Virus record (IMG/VR): IMGVR_UViG_3300008952_000004
Span: 1 to 64,000 of that record
Reading direction: 5' to 3' (one strand)
DNA from: a virus
DNA length: 64,000 bases
Below the pieces are notes generated by a model, which was not told the origin of the DNA, searched no databases, and saw only the letters and a program-made list of their open reading frames with translations. Positions 46,556-57,376 of the stretch are shown here, piece by piece. Both the position numbers and the translations under genes were made by a program. Positions within the stretch are counted from its first letter, which is position 1. Each line of letters begins with the position of its first letter.

Positions 46556-49500
46556 ATGTCTCACGAGGAAGAAAAGAAACAACAGCAAGAAGAAGAGGCT
46601 GGGACAATGTATCTCAAGGGAATTCCTATTGTCTCAGGTTCAATGCTCGCTGTACAGGCTCTGAAAAATTATAATTTTAAGAATTTAGAGGAGAAAACCA
46701 CAGCGTTGCTCGATGAGGCTAAAGGCTCTAAGGGTAGTGATACGTCTATGGCTGCAACATTAGCTCCATATCTTGGTGCGGCAGCAGCACTGGCTAAAGC
46801 AGCCATCCCGCAGTATATGACGGTTCTTGGCGGTATAAGTAAAGAATTTCCAGCCGCAACGCATTACATACGGGATCAAACGATTGGTGTACCAGGCGCA
46901 CGGGAAGAGGCGGTACCCGCCGATGCTGACGCAGCAGTTAAAGAAGCTGAAAAGGTAGCTGATCAAGCAGCAGGCGGTGGAGATCAGGCAGCAGGCGGTG
47001 GAGAGATTGTTTTTACAGATGAAGAAGCAGGCACCATATACGCTAATGAACCAGATGAGAACACCGACAGTTCGGAAGTCGCCGGAGAGGACAAGAAAGA
47101 CGACGCCCCCGCAGGCGCCCAAGAAATTGAACTACCTTTGCAGGGCACCGAAGTAGAAAAGAATCCATTTCACCATTATGCAGAACCATGGCTAAAACCA
47201 AAAAAATATTCACTATACAGCAAACCATCCAGAGACTCTCGTTGGGAAGTAGGGCATATTTTTTCTCACATGGGCACAGACCCACAAAAACCGAGCGACC
47301 TCACTTTAGTGAGGGTGCTTAAACCATTCTTGGGTACCAAAAGAGATGTACATCGTATAGAAGTTATTAATCCGAAGCCAATAATGAGCGCTGTATTCAG
47401 CGCGTACAAAGGTCCTTTATATATAGAGTCTAGTGCTTGTCATCCCTTGCCGGGAATTCCAGAGTTTGAGCCAATCTCTGCGGCAGGCGCCTCCAGCGCA
47501 CACGGTTATCCCTGGCCATACGATTGGAAAGAACTAGGTCCAATTGGGACCGGAGAATGGTGTTATTTAGAAGAAAAGCAACAGATGTATTACGCAAGGT
47601 TATACCAACCAGGGCTTAGGACGAAACCAATTAAATTGGAGGAGGGTTCATCTTGGATCACTGGCGCAAGTGCAGAAATAGAATTACCATTACCAAACCC
47701 AGAGGATGGATACGATGGTGCGAAATATGACGTACCAGAACCGGATAATGAAAAGCCATTCAAAACACTAAAAGAATTTGTTGAATTTGCAGATGAAAAA
47801 GCTATACTACAACGCGGAGTCACACAAATATTACACTTTTATGGAAGGATAAATGCATATGAAAGTCCGCCCAAAGACCTGTTGGATATGATTGTTGACA
47901 CCGAAATGGCATATATCCCATCGCCACCACACGGATTTTATCTAGATCCGAGAACCGGATATATTGACATTGCAGTTGCTCTACGTGCTTCGTATGTAAA
48001 TGCCATTCCACGATATCTATACAGTGATGACGATTTAAATAAATATTTTAGCAATACCGATGGATATTCTTATAGTTTCGCCTATAGCACACTACAGGCA
48101 AAAATAGACTTTATAACGAAACATACTACTGACCGCGCAACAGAACTACAGCCTAAATTTCCAAAGCAAGCAGCAAAACTTATTCGGGTTGTGCAATATT
48201 TGAACTCTTTCCCGGCAAGGTTTAAAAGATTTGTTTTATTAAATGAGGTACCTGAAGAAGAATTAACTGGCACAGACCCACACTTCGAGCTTGGTTTTTC
48301 AAAAGATTTTCAGATATCGTATGTGTTGATGGGGAAAGCGGACAAGCGCTCAACCCCCCTCACCATTGCTTTACCGATGCTGACAAGTGTAAATCAGCGT
48401 CCCGGCACAACGGCAATTGCATCTCACCACTTTCTTTATTCGTTTGAAGATATGGAAAAGAAGGTGCAAGATCCTGCCTTGACAGCAATTGAGTTCGCTC
48501 AAAGATATTACTATCCAGTTACTGCAATAGTTTTTAAACCAACAGAAGCAGAATCAGAAGAAAATCCTCGAACCACGACCCCAGCTATAGCGCAAGCTGC
48601 CGCTGTTTCGAAACACGAAGATCCCGCTGGAGTCGGAAAGTCCACATCCCAAATAATGAGGGAAAAACAAAGTTTAGACAATGTAGATCATAAAATTCAA
48701 CTTTCAAAGTCTCGTGAAAAAGAACAAGAGTTTACAGGCGATAATATAATCGAAGACATAGAATTTTTGAAGGCTCAGGCAAAGGATCCCGAAGGCATTT
48801 ATAAACATGTTCTTAACAAAACAAGTATCAAGGAGTTGTCTGCAATCGCCCTTGCTGATCTGACAAAAGATTTTGGCTTTGCTGATCAGCAAAAAATGGT
48901 GCTTGATTCGGTAATAACAAAAGCTACCGGTGCTCAAATAGAAAAAATGGCAAGCATTATACAGGAAAAATATCCAGGCGAATATTCCAAAGCTCTCGCT
49001 AAAGAATTGGATGCTGCACAAGAATATTTTGAAACCACTGGTACCCCAAAAGAAGGCACAGTTCCACCGGCTATAAAAAACTCAGATGGTAGCATCAACG
49101 ACGTTAAATTAGCACGGGCAATAGAAACTAATATGGCACTATCAGGGTGGCATAAAAATATTCAGTCACCTCAACAAAACCAAGGACAACAAATCTCTGA
49201 AGAAATGAGCCCGGACCAAAAGAAACAAATGAGATATTTCTCTGGTTTCGAATATGGTTCGGGGTTAAAATTTGGTGAAGGATATTCTTTGCCAACAGTC
49301 GATGGTATATTATCAGATAACACAACCATTAGCTCTCCAGCAAGAAAGGCAGATATTTTAAAACGCCTTACTAACAATTCCGGCAATGAGTTTAAATTGC
49401 CAATATCGATATTGGAAAAAACCATTCTGCCGATTGTTCCATACGCAGACGTAAGGAGTACTTTGTCTCAATATATGGGGAATGTTAATGACGTTATGGA

Positions 49501-52500
49501 AGAAATTCAAGAACCGACATCCCTTAAAGAACTTGCACCTCCGACAGTGACACTTCCTGATAATTCATTCACCTCCGACCCTACACCGGGTGTTGTTGAT
49601 GCCGTGGTTGCTGGCATTCGAGAAGCAATTGCCAAAGGTCTGATTGCAACTATAACGATGGTGCTGGATCGAATCAAAAAATCGGCTGCCGACGCATTTG
49701 GAGAAAGATTCGGCGCCATGGTGGGAAAAATTCCACTAGATATGATCAAAGCAGCGTTCCACAACGCGGGTGTGCCCCCCGGCACAGGTGCGGAATTTTT
49801 TGAGAATCTAGCCAAGCAGGCTACCGTTTCTGAAATGGAAGATCTTTTCGCTGGAAGAACCAGCGAAGAAACGGATTCTTTGGTAATGGTTACCGCAGGC
49901 ATGACTCCCGGCATGTTCGAGCATCTTCAAAATATTTCTAATGCGTTTGACAATTTATCAGATTTAGTCGAGCCAGACATTTTTCGCAAGGCGAGAGAGT
50001 CAGAAGCAGAGGCAGAAGTAGAAGATGCGCCTTGGTCTGGACTTCTTTGTGAAGATGATGATTTTCCAGATGAAGACAACCGCGACCGAACAGGGCTAGA
50101 GGAGGCACAACACGAGCGTGACCGGGATTTGGCTAATCGATTAAAAGATCTTATCGATGGGGCAAATAATTTATTGTCGGATATTCCAAGTACAATGTCC
50201 GATTGTGGTGAACAGGGGTTGATTTCTCGTGATCCACCATCAATGCAGATGGCTAATAAATTAGCACTGGATACAATATTTGAATCTGTTGAAATGGCGT
50301 TTTCTCAAGATGCAACCGGATTCATGGATAGTTTATTGTTGAAGAAGTCAAGAGATGCCAAAAAGGGTGATCCTGATTGGATTCCAACATATGGAAAAGA
50401 ACTTGGTATCGATCAGATGACAGGTGCGAAGATCGATCCTAATCCAACAAAAAAGATGGCAGTGGCTCACAATAAGAAAAATTCTAAAATCGAAGTATCA
50501 GTACTACCCTCTTTGAAAAAAAATCTTAGCGACGTTCATAAAAAGAATTTTAAATTATATTCTGAATATGTCGGCGATGAAGAAAAGGGAGAAGGTATTA
50601 CTTGGATTTCGATGAGCGGAGAAGTCGATCCTAAAAAAACTAAACTACCAATTACATTTGCTGCTGAAGAAGCTCAACTCGCACAGGCTAAAGCCACTGT
50701 AAAAAAAATACAAAATAAAATGTCGGACCTGAATTCTTCAGGTTTAGGTCTTGGGGCAGATGCCCTTCACCATCTTCTAAATGATATGGAGAAAGCCGAT
50801 AACGCATTTACCGCAGCCAAAGAAGTACTCGACCAAGCAATAAAAGCAGCACCATCTAAAATTAAAAAAGATAAGTCGTTCGATTTGTCAAACAAGGTTG
50901 AAGAAAAGCTGCTCGAATTTTCTATGACCTGGCCAGAATCCAGCGGTCCCGTTGTCGATAGACATTCTGTCACCTTGGGAGACGGCGACCAAAAATATGT
51001 TTTAGCAAATAAAACAAAATCCCCTTCAAATAATTTGAGCGAAACGACGTTTTATAAGATTTTGCCAGGTTCGACCGGTGAACTCGGGGTTTACAGAACT
51101 GCCCAGTCTCAAGCATTTGCAAACTATATAACCAACAGGTTTACCAACGCTGGATATGCTCTTGCTGGTATACCAGAAGATTTTGAAATGTCAACCGGCT
51201 TTCAAGAATATGCATTAAACTGGGAACAAGTATTTTTCAGATTGTTCAAAAAGACTGCACGACAGGCGAGCCTATCCAACCTTTTTGAACTAGAGGAATT
51301 GTTGGAGGTATCATTATCAAAGAAATATGAAAAAACATTATGCGCCCCAGATCCGGAGGCGTTTGATCTACTTTCAGTTTCTGAAACCAAGGAAGAAGTG
51401 GAGGATGATTATGAACAATCTTGTAAGCCATCTAACAAGAGCGATGCCGCAGGCTCCCCGTTCGAAGAGGCAGCACTAGGAGGTGTACTTAAAGTATATT
51501 TAAGATTATGTGTTGCCGAGGTGTTATTGCGTTCTATATTTATATATTCTCAATTTAATCCCGAAGAAGTATTCGAAGATGGTCTGTTTATGGATTATGT
51601 TGTAGACATGCTTCGAAAAGATCTTGAAAATTCAGATCCAGATTTTTTTTCAAGATTGAAAAAACAAGCTCAAATCATAATCTCAAATAAAAGGAAGAGT
51701 GGAGATCTCAAAAATATATACAATATAAACGATATGACCTTATTAGATGATTTAGATGAGACAGGTTATCAAGAGGAGCGAGCCAATGCTGCATTTAAAT
51801 ATATTGTTTTGGAACAAGCGGCAGACCTATCATATAAATTACAACAGGCACTTGGCACCCAAGCGCCAAAAATATATAAAAGGTTTTTAAACAGCACCGG
51901 CACTCCTGAACCTTTTAATATTGTCACCCCTCAAACGAGTCTAGGTTCAGGCTGGATTCGCACCATAGATGCTCCAAAGGCAAGTGTCGTTGGTACCGGC
52001 GACCAGCGCTTCATTGCTAGAAATGAAGATAAAGTAAAGAACTTAGGAGGTAATCAATCGACTGGAACCAGTCAAACCACCTGGGAGGGCGAGATTACTT
52101 ATGATACTGCGCGTCTAATGTACCCAGATTTAGCCATGGTTGGCGGCACTTTCGTTCTAGAAAAATATGTGCGTGTTGAAGATCTGGACAGGCTCCCTGA
52201 TGATTTCAAAGATCCCTATGGATTTCGCCTCCGGCACGGTGGACCGGACGCACCGGATGAAGGACCCGGAGAGCCCGACACACTAGCCTCGTGGTGTAAA
52301 ACGACACCACATCTTTCTGGCGTTGTAAATATTTCGGCTTTTCGCCAATATCTTGATCAGGTGTTTGAGATACATCCAGCAGACGCAAAGGTTTCTAGCT
52401 TTTTCAAACCATTGAAGTTTGGAATGCGTCTGATGTGGATACCCCCGACCAATCAAAACTTCAAGGCGCAACTTTATGCGTCGGAAACTTCTGAGGTAGT

Positions 52501-53617
52501 AGGCGACATCAAAAAAGAGCAAAAGCACGAAGGCAAAGCTGACGCTACCTTTGGTTCTTTAGGGTTGAGTCCGAGCCAGACTGCTTTATATGAAGAGACA
52601 TTTGGGCAAGGTGCCGCGACTCATGACGATGTAAAAGGGACTATTCTCACAGGTGGACAGACGGATATAGAATATAGCATAAAGGATACTTATAAAGATC
52701 TGTCAGCAAAGAGCCCAATTGCAAAAAAAGAAAAAGCTTTTTGCATCATAGAGAAAGACTTGGCAGAGAGTAAACTCACACTTGGAGGCAAAATCCAAGC
52801 CAGTCCGGACGCAAAAGTGGAACAATACGACTATAAACAGGAGCACACACGAGGATACAGCAAAGAATTATATCCAATACCGCTTGTATCTGTTGAGCGC
52901 CCGCTCTCCGCAACAACTATGAAGGAGGCTCGCAAAGCATATTATGATGAAGAATATTTTCGGGGATTAATAGAAGGATCCGCCGAATTCAAATTTTTAT
53001 TTAAATATGTTTTTCCGCTTCCAAGAATGTTATCCCTTTTGACTATTTATAATTCAGAGTCAGTACTTAAAAATTCAGATGAAGTCGCTGGCGCTTTCGA
53101 TGGTACAAAGGGGGCATTGAGGAATTTGTTTTATACTCTTGATGTTGACGAGGGCGACTTAGCAACAAGCTGGTGGCAAGAAGAAAGTAAACTAGAAGAA
53201 GAAGGTAAAGATGCCCGCCATGAATTGGAACGTCAAGAAGCAGGTCTTTCACCTTTTAGCGCTCCCGGTTTAACCGCTATGGCAATGAGAACGGTTCCGT
53301 TGTTTGTTAGAGGTTATGCTGAGTACAGCGATCCGCATTATAAATTTGTTAGTCGCTTATCCGACCAAGGGGTTTTACCAACTGGAAAGACATGGGCTTC
53401 AGTACCTTTATTATGGCCCGTTAATTGGAGCATCGGTGGCATTCCCGGTTGGGGACCACCACTTGGTCCTTGGGGCATCGCGGCATATAGTATGCCACAG
53501 TTACCCGGTGATAGAAAACAACAAAATATTACCAAGCAAGAACAAGCAGCCGAAGTAGAAATGTTTAAACAAGCGTATACCGATAAAGAGTTAGACTGTG
53601 ATGAAGAGGAGAACTAA
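46556..53617 (+). CDS. Giant baseplate/tail structural protein
   Basis: A 2353-residue protein with a TAGGAGATCT site. No clear domain is recognised. It starts with a Gln/Glu-rich head (EEEKKQQQEEEAG) and contains a short tandem repeat (DQAAGGGDQAAGGG near residue 145). It has many Pro/Asp-rich and helical segments, and helical linkers such as LAQAKATVKKIQNKM near 1375. The end is Pro/Trp-rich (GIPGWGPPLGPWGIAAYS). Its size and position before gp25 fit a tail-tip or baseplate hub protein, or a tail-length or linker function. The length is exceptional for a non-fibre protein. Confidence 0.65.
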   Translation: MSHEEEKKQQQEEEAGTMYLKGIPIVSGSMLAVQALKNYNFKNLEEKTTALLDEAKGSKGSDTSMAATLAPYLGAAAALAKAAIPQYMTVLGGISKEFPAATHYIRDQTIGVPGAREEAVPADADAAVKEAEKVADQAAGGGDQAAGGGEIVFTDEEAGTIYANEPDENTDSSEVAGEDKKDDAPAGAQEIELPLQGTEVEKNPFHHYAEPWLKPKKYSLYSKPSRDSRWEVGHIFSHMGTDPQKPSDLTLVRVLKPFLGTKRDVHRIEVINPKPIMSAVFSAYKGPLYIESSACHPLPGIPEFEPISAAGASSAHGYPWPYDWKELGPIGTGEWCYLEEKQQMYYARLYQPGLRTKPIKLEEGSSWITGASAEIELPLPNPEDGYDGAKYDVPEPDNEKPFKTLKEFVEFADEKAILQRGVTQILHFYGRINAYESPPKDLLDMIVDTEMAYIPSPPHGFYLDPRTGYIDIAVALRASYVNAIPRYLYSDDDLNKYFSNTDGYSYSFAYSTLQAKIDFITKHTTDRATELQPKFPKQAAKLIRVVQYLNSFPARFKRFVLLNEVPEEELTGTDPHFELGFSKDFQISYVLMGKADKRSTPLTIALPMLTSVNQRPGTTAIASHHFLYSFEDMEKKVQDPALTAIEFAQRYYYPVTAIVFKPTEAESEENPRTTTPAIAQAAAVSKHEDPAGVGKSTSQIMREKQSLDNVDHKIQLSKSREKEQEFTGDNIIEDIEFLKAQAKDPEGIYKHVLNKTSIKELSAIALADLTKDFGFADQQKMVLDSVITKATGAQIEKMASIIQEKYPGEYSKALAKELDAAQEYFETTGTPKEGTVPPAIKNSDGSINDVKLARAIETNMALSGWHKNIQSPQQNQGQQISEEMSPDQKKQMRYFSGFEYGSGLKFGEGYSLPTVDGILSDNTTISSPARKADILKRLTNNSGNEFKLPISILEKTILPIVPYADVRSTLSQYMGNVNDVMEEIQEPTSLKELAPPTVTLPDNSFTSDPTPGVVDAVVAGIREAIAKGLIATITMVLDRIKKSAADAFGERFGAMVGKIPLDMIKAAFHNAGVPPGTGAEFFENLAKQATVSEMEDLFAGRTSEETDSLVMVTAGMTPGMFEHLQNISNAFDNLSDLVEPDIFRKARESEAEAEVEDAPWSGLLCEDDDFPDEDNRDRTGLEEAQHERDRDLANRLKDLIDGANNLLSDIPSTMSDCGEQGLISRDPPSMQMANKLALDTIFESVEMAFSQDATGFMDSLLLKKSRDAKKGDPDWIPTYGKELGIDQMTGAKIDPNPTKKMAVAHNKKNSKIEVSVLPSLKKNLSDVHKKNFKLYSEYVGDEEKGEGITWISMSGEVDPKKTKLPITFAAEEAQLAQAKATVKKIQNKMSDLNSSGLGLGADALHHLLNDMEKADNAFTAAKEVLDQAIKAAPSKIKKDKSFDLSNKVEEKLLEFSMTWPESSGPVVDRHSVTLGDGDQKYVLANKTKSPSNNLSETTFYKILPGSTGELGVYRTAQSQAFANYITNRFTNAGYALAGIPEDFEMSTGFQEYALNWEQVFFRLFKKTARQASLSNLFELEELLEVSLSKKYEKTLCAPDPEAFDLLSVSETKEEVEDDYEQSCKPSNKSDAAGSPFEEAALGGVLKVYLRLCVAEVLLRSIFIYSQFNPEEVFEDGLFMDYVVDMLRKDLENSDPDFFSRLKKQAQIIISNKRKSGDLKNIYNINDMTLLDDLDETGYQEERANAAFKYIVLEQAADLSYKLQQALGTQAPKIYKRFLNSTGTPEPFNIVTPQTSLGSGWIRTIDAPKASVVGTGDQRFIARNEDKVKNLGGNQSTGTSQTTWEGEITYDTARLMYPDLAMVGGTFVLEKYVRVEDLDRLPDDFKDPYGFRLRHGGPDAPDEGPGEPDTLASWCKTTPHLSGVVNISAFRQYLDQVFEIHPADAKVSSFFKPLKFGMRLMWIPPTNQNFKAQLYASETSEVVGDIKKEQKHEGKADATFGSLGLSPSQTALYEETFGQGAATHDDVKGTILTGGQTDIEYSIKDTYKDLSAKSPIAKKEKAFCIIEKDLAESKLTLGGKIQASPDAKVEQYDYKQEHTRGYSKELYPIPLVSVERPLSATTMKEARKAYYDEEYFRGLIEGSAEFKFLFKYVFPLPRMLSLLTIYNSESVLKNSDEVAGAFDGTKGALRNLFYTLDVDEGDLATSWWQEESKLEEEGKDARHELERQEAGLSPFSAPGLTAMAMRTVPLFVRGYAEYSDPHYKFVSRLSDQGVLPTGKTWASVPLLWPVNWSIGGIPGWGPPLGPWGIAAYSMPQLPGDRKQQNITKQEQAAEVEMFKQAYTDKELDCDEEEN

Positions 53618-53624
53618 TTAAAAT

Positions 53625-54062
53625 ATGAGCGGAATGTCACCAAAATTGCCTTTACATAAAAGCCCTGAAGATGGTTATTATGCACTAACGAAGACCCACC
53701 ATGAAGTAATAAGACAAAATTTAAAAAATTTAATTTTAACTGTTCCCGGTGAAAGAATCATGATTCCCGATTTTGGTGTGGGGCTAAAAAAATTACTCTT
53801 TGAACAAAGGGATCCGGATATATATGCTAGCATATGCGCGAGAATCGATCAACAGACGACTCAATATATGCCGTTCGTTACTATTGAGGATGTAGAAATT
53901 ATAGACTCGGAAATCCGCTGGACCCTTTCTGGTGGGGAACCCGAATTCCACTCATCAGACTATTTGAAACAAAATTCTATGAACAGTAATACTATTAAGA
54001 TCCGGATTATGTTTTTTATACGTGCATTAAATTCGCGAGCAATCTTATCTTTTAGGGTATAA
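53625..54062 (+). CDS. Baseplate wedge subunit (gp25-like)
   Basis: A 145-residue protein of the GPW/gp25 family. QNLKNLILTVPGERIMIP followed by DFGVGLKKLLFEQ and ICARIDQQTTQYMPFVTIEDVEI are the family core (the ERxMxPxFG motif). gp25 nucleates the T4 sheath/wedge. It lies directly upstream of the gp6-like gene, the order found in contractile systems. Confidence 0.92.
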   Translation: MSGMSPKLPLHKSPEDGYYALTKTHHEVIRQNLKNLILTVPGERIMIPDFGVGLKKLLFEQRDPDIYASICARIDQQTTQYMPFVTIEDVEIIDSEIRWTLSGGEPEFHSSDYLKQNSMNSNTIKIRIMFFIRALNSRAILSFRV

Positions 54063-54073
54063 ATGGGCGAAAG

Positions 54074-54085
54074 TTCTATTTAATA
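54074..54085 (+). promoter_or_regulatory. Weaker CTATTTA motif upstream of the gp6-like gene (copy 6)
   Basis: TTCTATTTAATA lies 15 nt before the ATG at 54101 and just after the gp25-like stop, with GGGGG next to it. It departs from the others in the last bases. Confidence 0.25.
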
Positions 54086-54100
54086 GGGGGAAAGAACTAT

Positions 54101-55924
54101 ATGGTAGATAAGAAAAAGAAGAAGAGTCAAAGGGTACCAATCGAATACACTAGCCGCGATTATAATTCTATTAAGAATGATTTGTTGGAGCATGCAAAAC
54201 GCTATTACCCTGATACCTACCAAGATTTTAATGATGCATCATTTGGTTCCTTAATGTTTGATACTGTTGCCTATGTTGGTGACATACTTTCTTTTTATTT
54301 GGATTATCAAGCCAACGAGACTTTTCTTGATACAGCATCTGAGTACTCAAACATTATTAGACATGCTCGGCGAATGGGATATGATCCATATGCCAGCGCC
54401 GTAGCTACAACTGGAAGGTGTCAATTTTTTATAACTGTACCTGCGAATGCAGCCGCCACCGGACCAGACGAAGCATATATGCCAATTTTACAAAGAGGTG
54501 CCAAATTAATTTCTAAATCTGGTGCCTTTTTTACCCTAGAGGAAGATGTTGACTTCGGTGCAAATAACACAGAAATTATTGTAGCATCGTCAGATGTTAA
54601 CGGATCACCGACATTTTATGCTATTAAAGCAACTGGTCTTGTCTTATCTGGAATAGAATATCAATCAGAGATACCTGTGGGAGATTTCAAGCCATTCCGG
54701 CGAGTCCAAATTCAAGAACCTGATCTAGTTGAGGTGACAAGTGTCGTGGACTCACAGGGACACATATGGCATGAAGTAGAATATCTTTCACAAGATGTAG
54801 TATATATTCAGATTAACAATCAAGACTACGACCACACCTTTGGATCCCCGCCGAAAATACTAAAGCCTATATCAGTACCTAGACGATTTATCATAGAGAG
54901 GAATCGATCAGGTGTTGCGCTACAGTTCGGCTCAGGCGAGTCTCTTGACGAATCGGATAGAACAATTGATCCTTCAAAAGTAGCAATTGCACAATATGGA
55001 CGAAATCACGTATCAGATCGTTCGTTTGATCCACATAAGTTGGTACGGCAAGACACCCTTGGGGCGGTCCCGGCAAACACTCATCTTACTGTAACATACC
55101 GATCAAACAATGTCGGTTCCGATAAAATTAACGTAGGGGTTGGGCAGATTTCTGAGATTGCAGCAAGTAGGTTTGTCTTTAAAGATCCGTCCACACTGAG
55201 CGCAATTCAAAAAAGCAAAGTAATTACTAGTCTGGAAGTAACTAATGAATACCCAATTACGGGTGAATTATTTAAGCCAACTGCTAAAGAAATTAGACAA
55301 AGAGCAAAAGGCGCACACGCAGCACAGTATAGGGCTGTTACTGCTCAAGACTATGAGTCATTATCATATGCTATGCCTCCAAAATATGGAAAAATTAAGC
55401 GTTGCTGTATTCTTCTAGACACAAACTCCTTGAAAAGAAATTTAAACTTATATGTGATATCGGAGGACGAAGACGGCAGATTCTTTCGGACAAACGATAT
55501 TGTTAGTTATAATCTGAAGTCTTGGCTAACAGATAAAAAAATGATGAATGATTATATTGACATCATTCCGGCAAGAATCGTTAATCTTGGGGTAAACTTT
55601 ACCGTGATAGCATCCGATAATACAAATAAATCTGATTGTTTAAGTCGATGCTATGTGGCTCTCAGTCAATATTTTGCACACAATAAACCAAATATAGGCG
55701 AACACTTTGACATTTCTATTCTTTATAAAATATTGAATGCTGTAGTGGGTGTTGATGATACTCTAGACATTGACGTAGAAGTAAAGGAAGGGGGCATATA
55801 TGCAAGCACCAAGTTTGATATTTGGACTCAAACCTCAGCCGACGGGCGCAAAATAAGAATGCCCGAGGATACTGTTTGGGAAATTAAGTTTACTGCTGAT
55901 GATCTTAGTGGGGCGGTGAAATAA
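54101..55924 (+). CDS. Baseplate wedge subunit (gp6/baseplate J-like)
   Basis: A 607-residue protein. YTSRDYNSIKNDLLEHAK opens the gp6 family, followed by FGSLMFDTVAYVGDILSFYL and DYQANETFLDTA. AAQYRAVTAQDYESLSYAMP is the J-type C-terminal motif. The gene follows gp25 as in T4-like baseplates. gp6 forms the wedge ring that links to the tail tube and sheath. The end is DDLSGAVK; the next gene overlaps by 1 base. Confidence 0.92.
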   Translation: MVDKKKKKSQRVPIEYTSRDYNSIKNDLLEHAKRYYPDTYQDFNDASFGSLMFDTVAYVGDILSFYLDYQANETFLDTASEYSNIIRHARRMGYDPYASAVATTGRCQFFITVPANAAATGPDEAYMPILQRGAKLISKSGAFFTLEEDVDFGANNTEIIVASSDVNGSPTFYAIKATGLVLSGIEYQSEIPVGDFKPFRRVQIQEPDLVEVTSVVDSQGHIWHEVEYLSQDVVYIQINNQDYDHTFGSPPKILKPISVPRRFIIERNRSGVALQFGSGESLDESDRTIDPSKVAIAQYGRNHVSDRSFDPHKLVRQDTLGAVPANTHLTVTYRSNNVGSDKINVGVGQISEIAASRFVFKDPSTLSAIQKSKVITSLEVTNEYPITGELFKPTAKEIRQRAKGAHAAQYRAVTAQDYESLSYAMPPKYGKIKRCCILLDTNSLKRNLNLYVISEDEDGRFFRTNDIVSYNLKSWLTDKKMMNDYIDIIPARIVNLGVNFTVIASDNTNKSDCLSRCYVALSQYFAHNKPNIGEHFDISILYKILNAVVGVDDTLDIDVEVKEGGIYASTKFDIWTQTSADGRKIRMPEDTVWEIKFTADDLSGAVK

Positions 55925-57375
55925 TGGCAATCAAACGTTACATTGCAACTAAAGACACTACGATAGCAAATAGTTATCAAGCGAATCTATCGACAACAGC
56001 CTCTGGGTCAAACATGGGCGCCGCCGATGTAACTGAAGTATTCTCTATATATGGTCAAGTATCATCTAGTACATCAGGAAATTCACTTGAAGCTTCCCGC
56101 GCTCTATACTACTTTGATGTTGCCGATATTACCACGGACAGGACTAATGGAGACATTCCTAAATCCGGATCAGTGGATTTCGTATTAAAGTTAACAAATG
56201 CAGAACACCATAAGACAACTCCACAAAATTATGATATGCGAGTGATCGCAGTTTCAGAAAGTTGGACTGAGGGGTCCGGTTTAGATTTAGATAATTATAG
56301 AGATATTGGAGAATGTAATTGGAATTATCGCACATCTGCTAACGCTTGGGGAAATGGTAACGCAGCAGCAAAGGGCGGCGTTTTCCATACAGGAAGTGTG
56401 GAAGCGTGGTCTAATGAAATACAATTCAAACAAGCGTTTGGAGAAGACGTGACAGAAGATCTAGAAATAGTTATTACTCCTTTGGTTGAACACTGGATCG
56501 CAGGCACTGTTTCTAATAATGGAATAGGTGTCTTATTGTCTGGCTCATATGAGGATGGTACTAGCCTTCGGTCTTATTATACTAAAAAGTTCTTCGCTAG
56601 GAATAGTGAGTATTTCTTTAAAAGACCGAGAATCGAAGCTCGTTGGGATTCTTCTAAAAAAGATGACCGCGCAAATTTTTATGCCAGCAGTTCTCTGGGG
56701 GACACTGAAAATACAAATACAATATATCTATATAATAATCTTCGAGGACAGCTTACCAATATCCCAGGCTTGCATGCCCGCAACACACTAGTTGTTAAAC
56801 TTTATCGCGATGCTCTTACTGACAGTGCGCCTGTGGAAGTCACAGGTGGTTTGACATCAGACACTGGAATTTATACCGCATCGTTAGCCATGGACACGTC
56901 GGCTTCCGTATTGTATGATGTATGGTCGACTGGCTCGATACAGTTTTATACTGGTTCCATCACTGTTAAAAGTTTTGCAGCTACTGCCGAAAATCCTAAC
57001 AGCACTTACAACACATCTATTGTAAATTTAAAACCTTCGTATTCAACAAAAGAAACGGCGCGATTTCGCTTCTTTGTTAGAAAACAAAATTGGACTCCCA
57101 CTATTTATAATAAGGCTACAGAAACTTTAAATAGCGAAGTAATAAGCTCTGCGTATTATAAAATTTTCAGGATTTCAGACAACTATGAGGTAATGCCATA
57201 TGGGACAGGAAGCGAACAGCACACTAAAATGTCATACGATCAGAGCGGAAGTTATTTTGATTTAGATATGAGTATGCTTCAGAAGGACTATGCTTATGGT
57301 TTATCATTAACATATTATTTGAATGGAAAATATGTAGAACAACCAGAGGTATTTAAATTTAGAGTAGAAGGATAA
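55924..57375 (+). CDS. DNRLRE-type tail structural protein
   Basis: A 483-residue beta-rich protein with a DNRLRE-like domain (disaggregatase-related; IKRYIATKDTTIANSY; ALYYFDVADI; KLTNAEHHKTT). Several beta-sandwich blocks follow (GLTSDTGIYTASLAMDTS; SITVKSFAA). It may form a wedge cap, fibre or decoration in the baseplate. It is located between gp6 and a giant LamG protein. Confidence 0.7.
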   Translation: MAIKRYIATKDTTIANSYQANLSTTASGSNMGAADVTEVFSIYGQVSSSTSGNSLEASRALYYFDVADITTDRTNGDIPKSGSVDFVLKLTNAEHHKTTPQNYDMRVIAVSESWTEGSGLDLDNYRDIGECNWNYRTSANAWGNGNAAAKGGVFHTGSVEAWSNEIQFKQAFGEDVTEDLEIVITPLVEHWIAGTVSNNGIGVLLSGSYEDGTSLRSYYTKKFFARNSEYFFKRPRIEARWDSSKKDDRANFYASSSLGDTENTNTIYLYNNLRGQLTNIPGLHARNTLVVKLYRDALTDSAPVEVTGGLTSDTGIYTASLAMDTSASVLYDVWSTGSIQFYTGSITVKSFAATAENPNSTYNTSIVNLKPSYSTKETARFRFFVRKQNWTPTIYNKATETLNSEVISSAYYKIFRISDNYEVMPYGTGSEQHTKMSYDQSGSYFDLDMSMLQKDYAYGLSLTYYLNGKYVEQPEVFKFRVEG

Positions 57376-57376
57376 A

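Noticed and set aside
41598-53617. Bacterial contractile injection system rather than a phage
   Set aside because: gp55, phoH, tmRNA placement and dense small phage genes on one strand favour a phage, although gp25 and gp6 are also found in injection systems.
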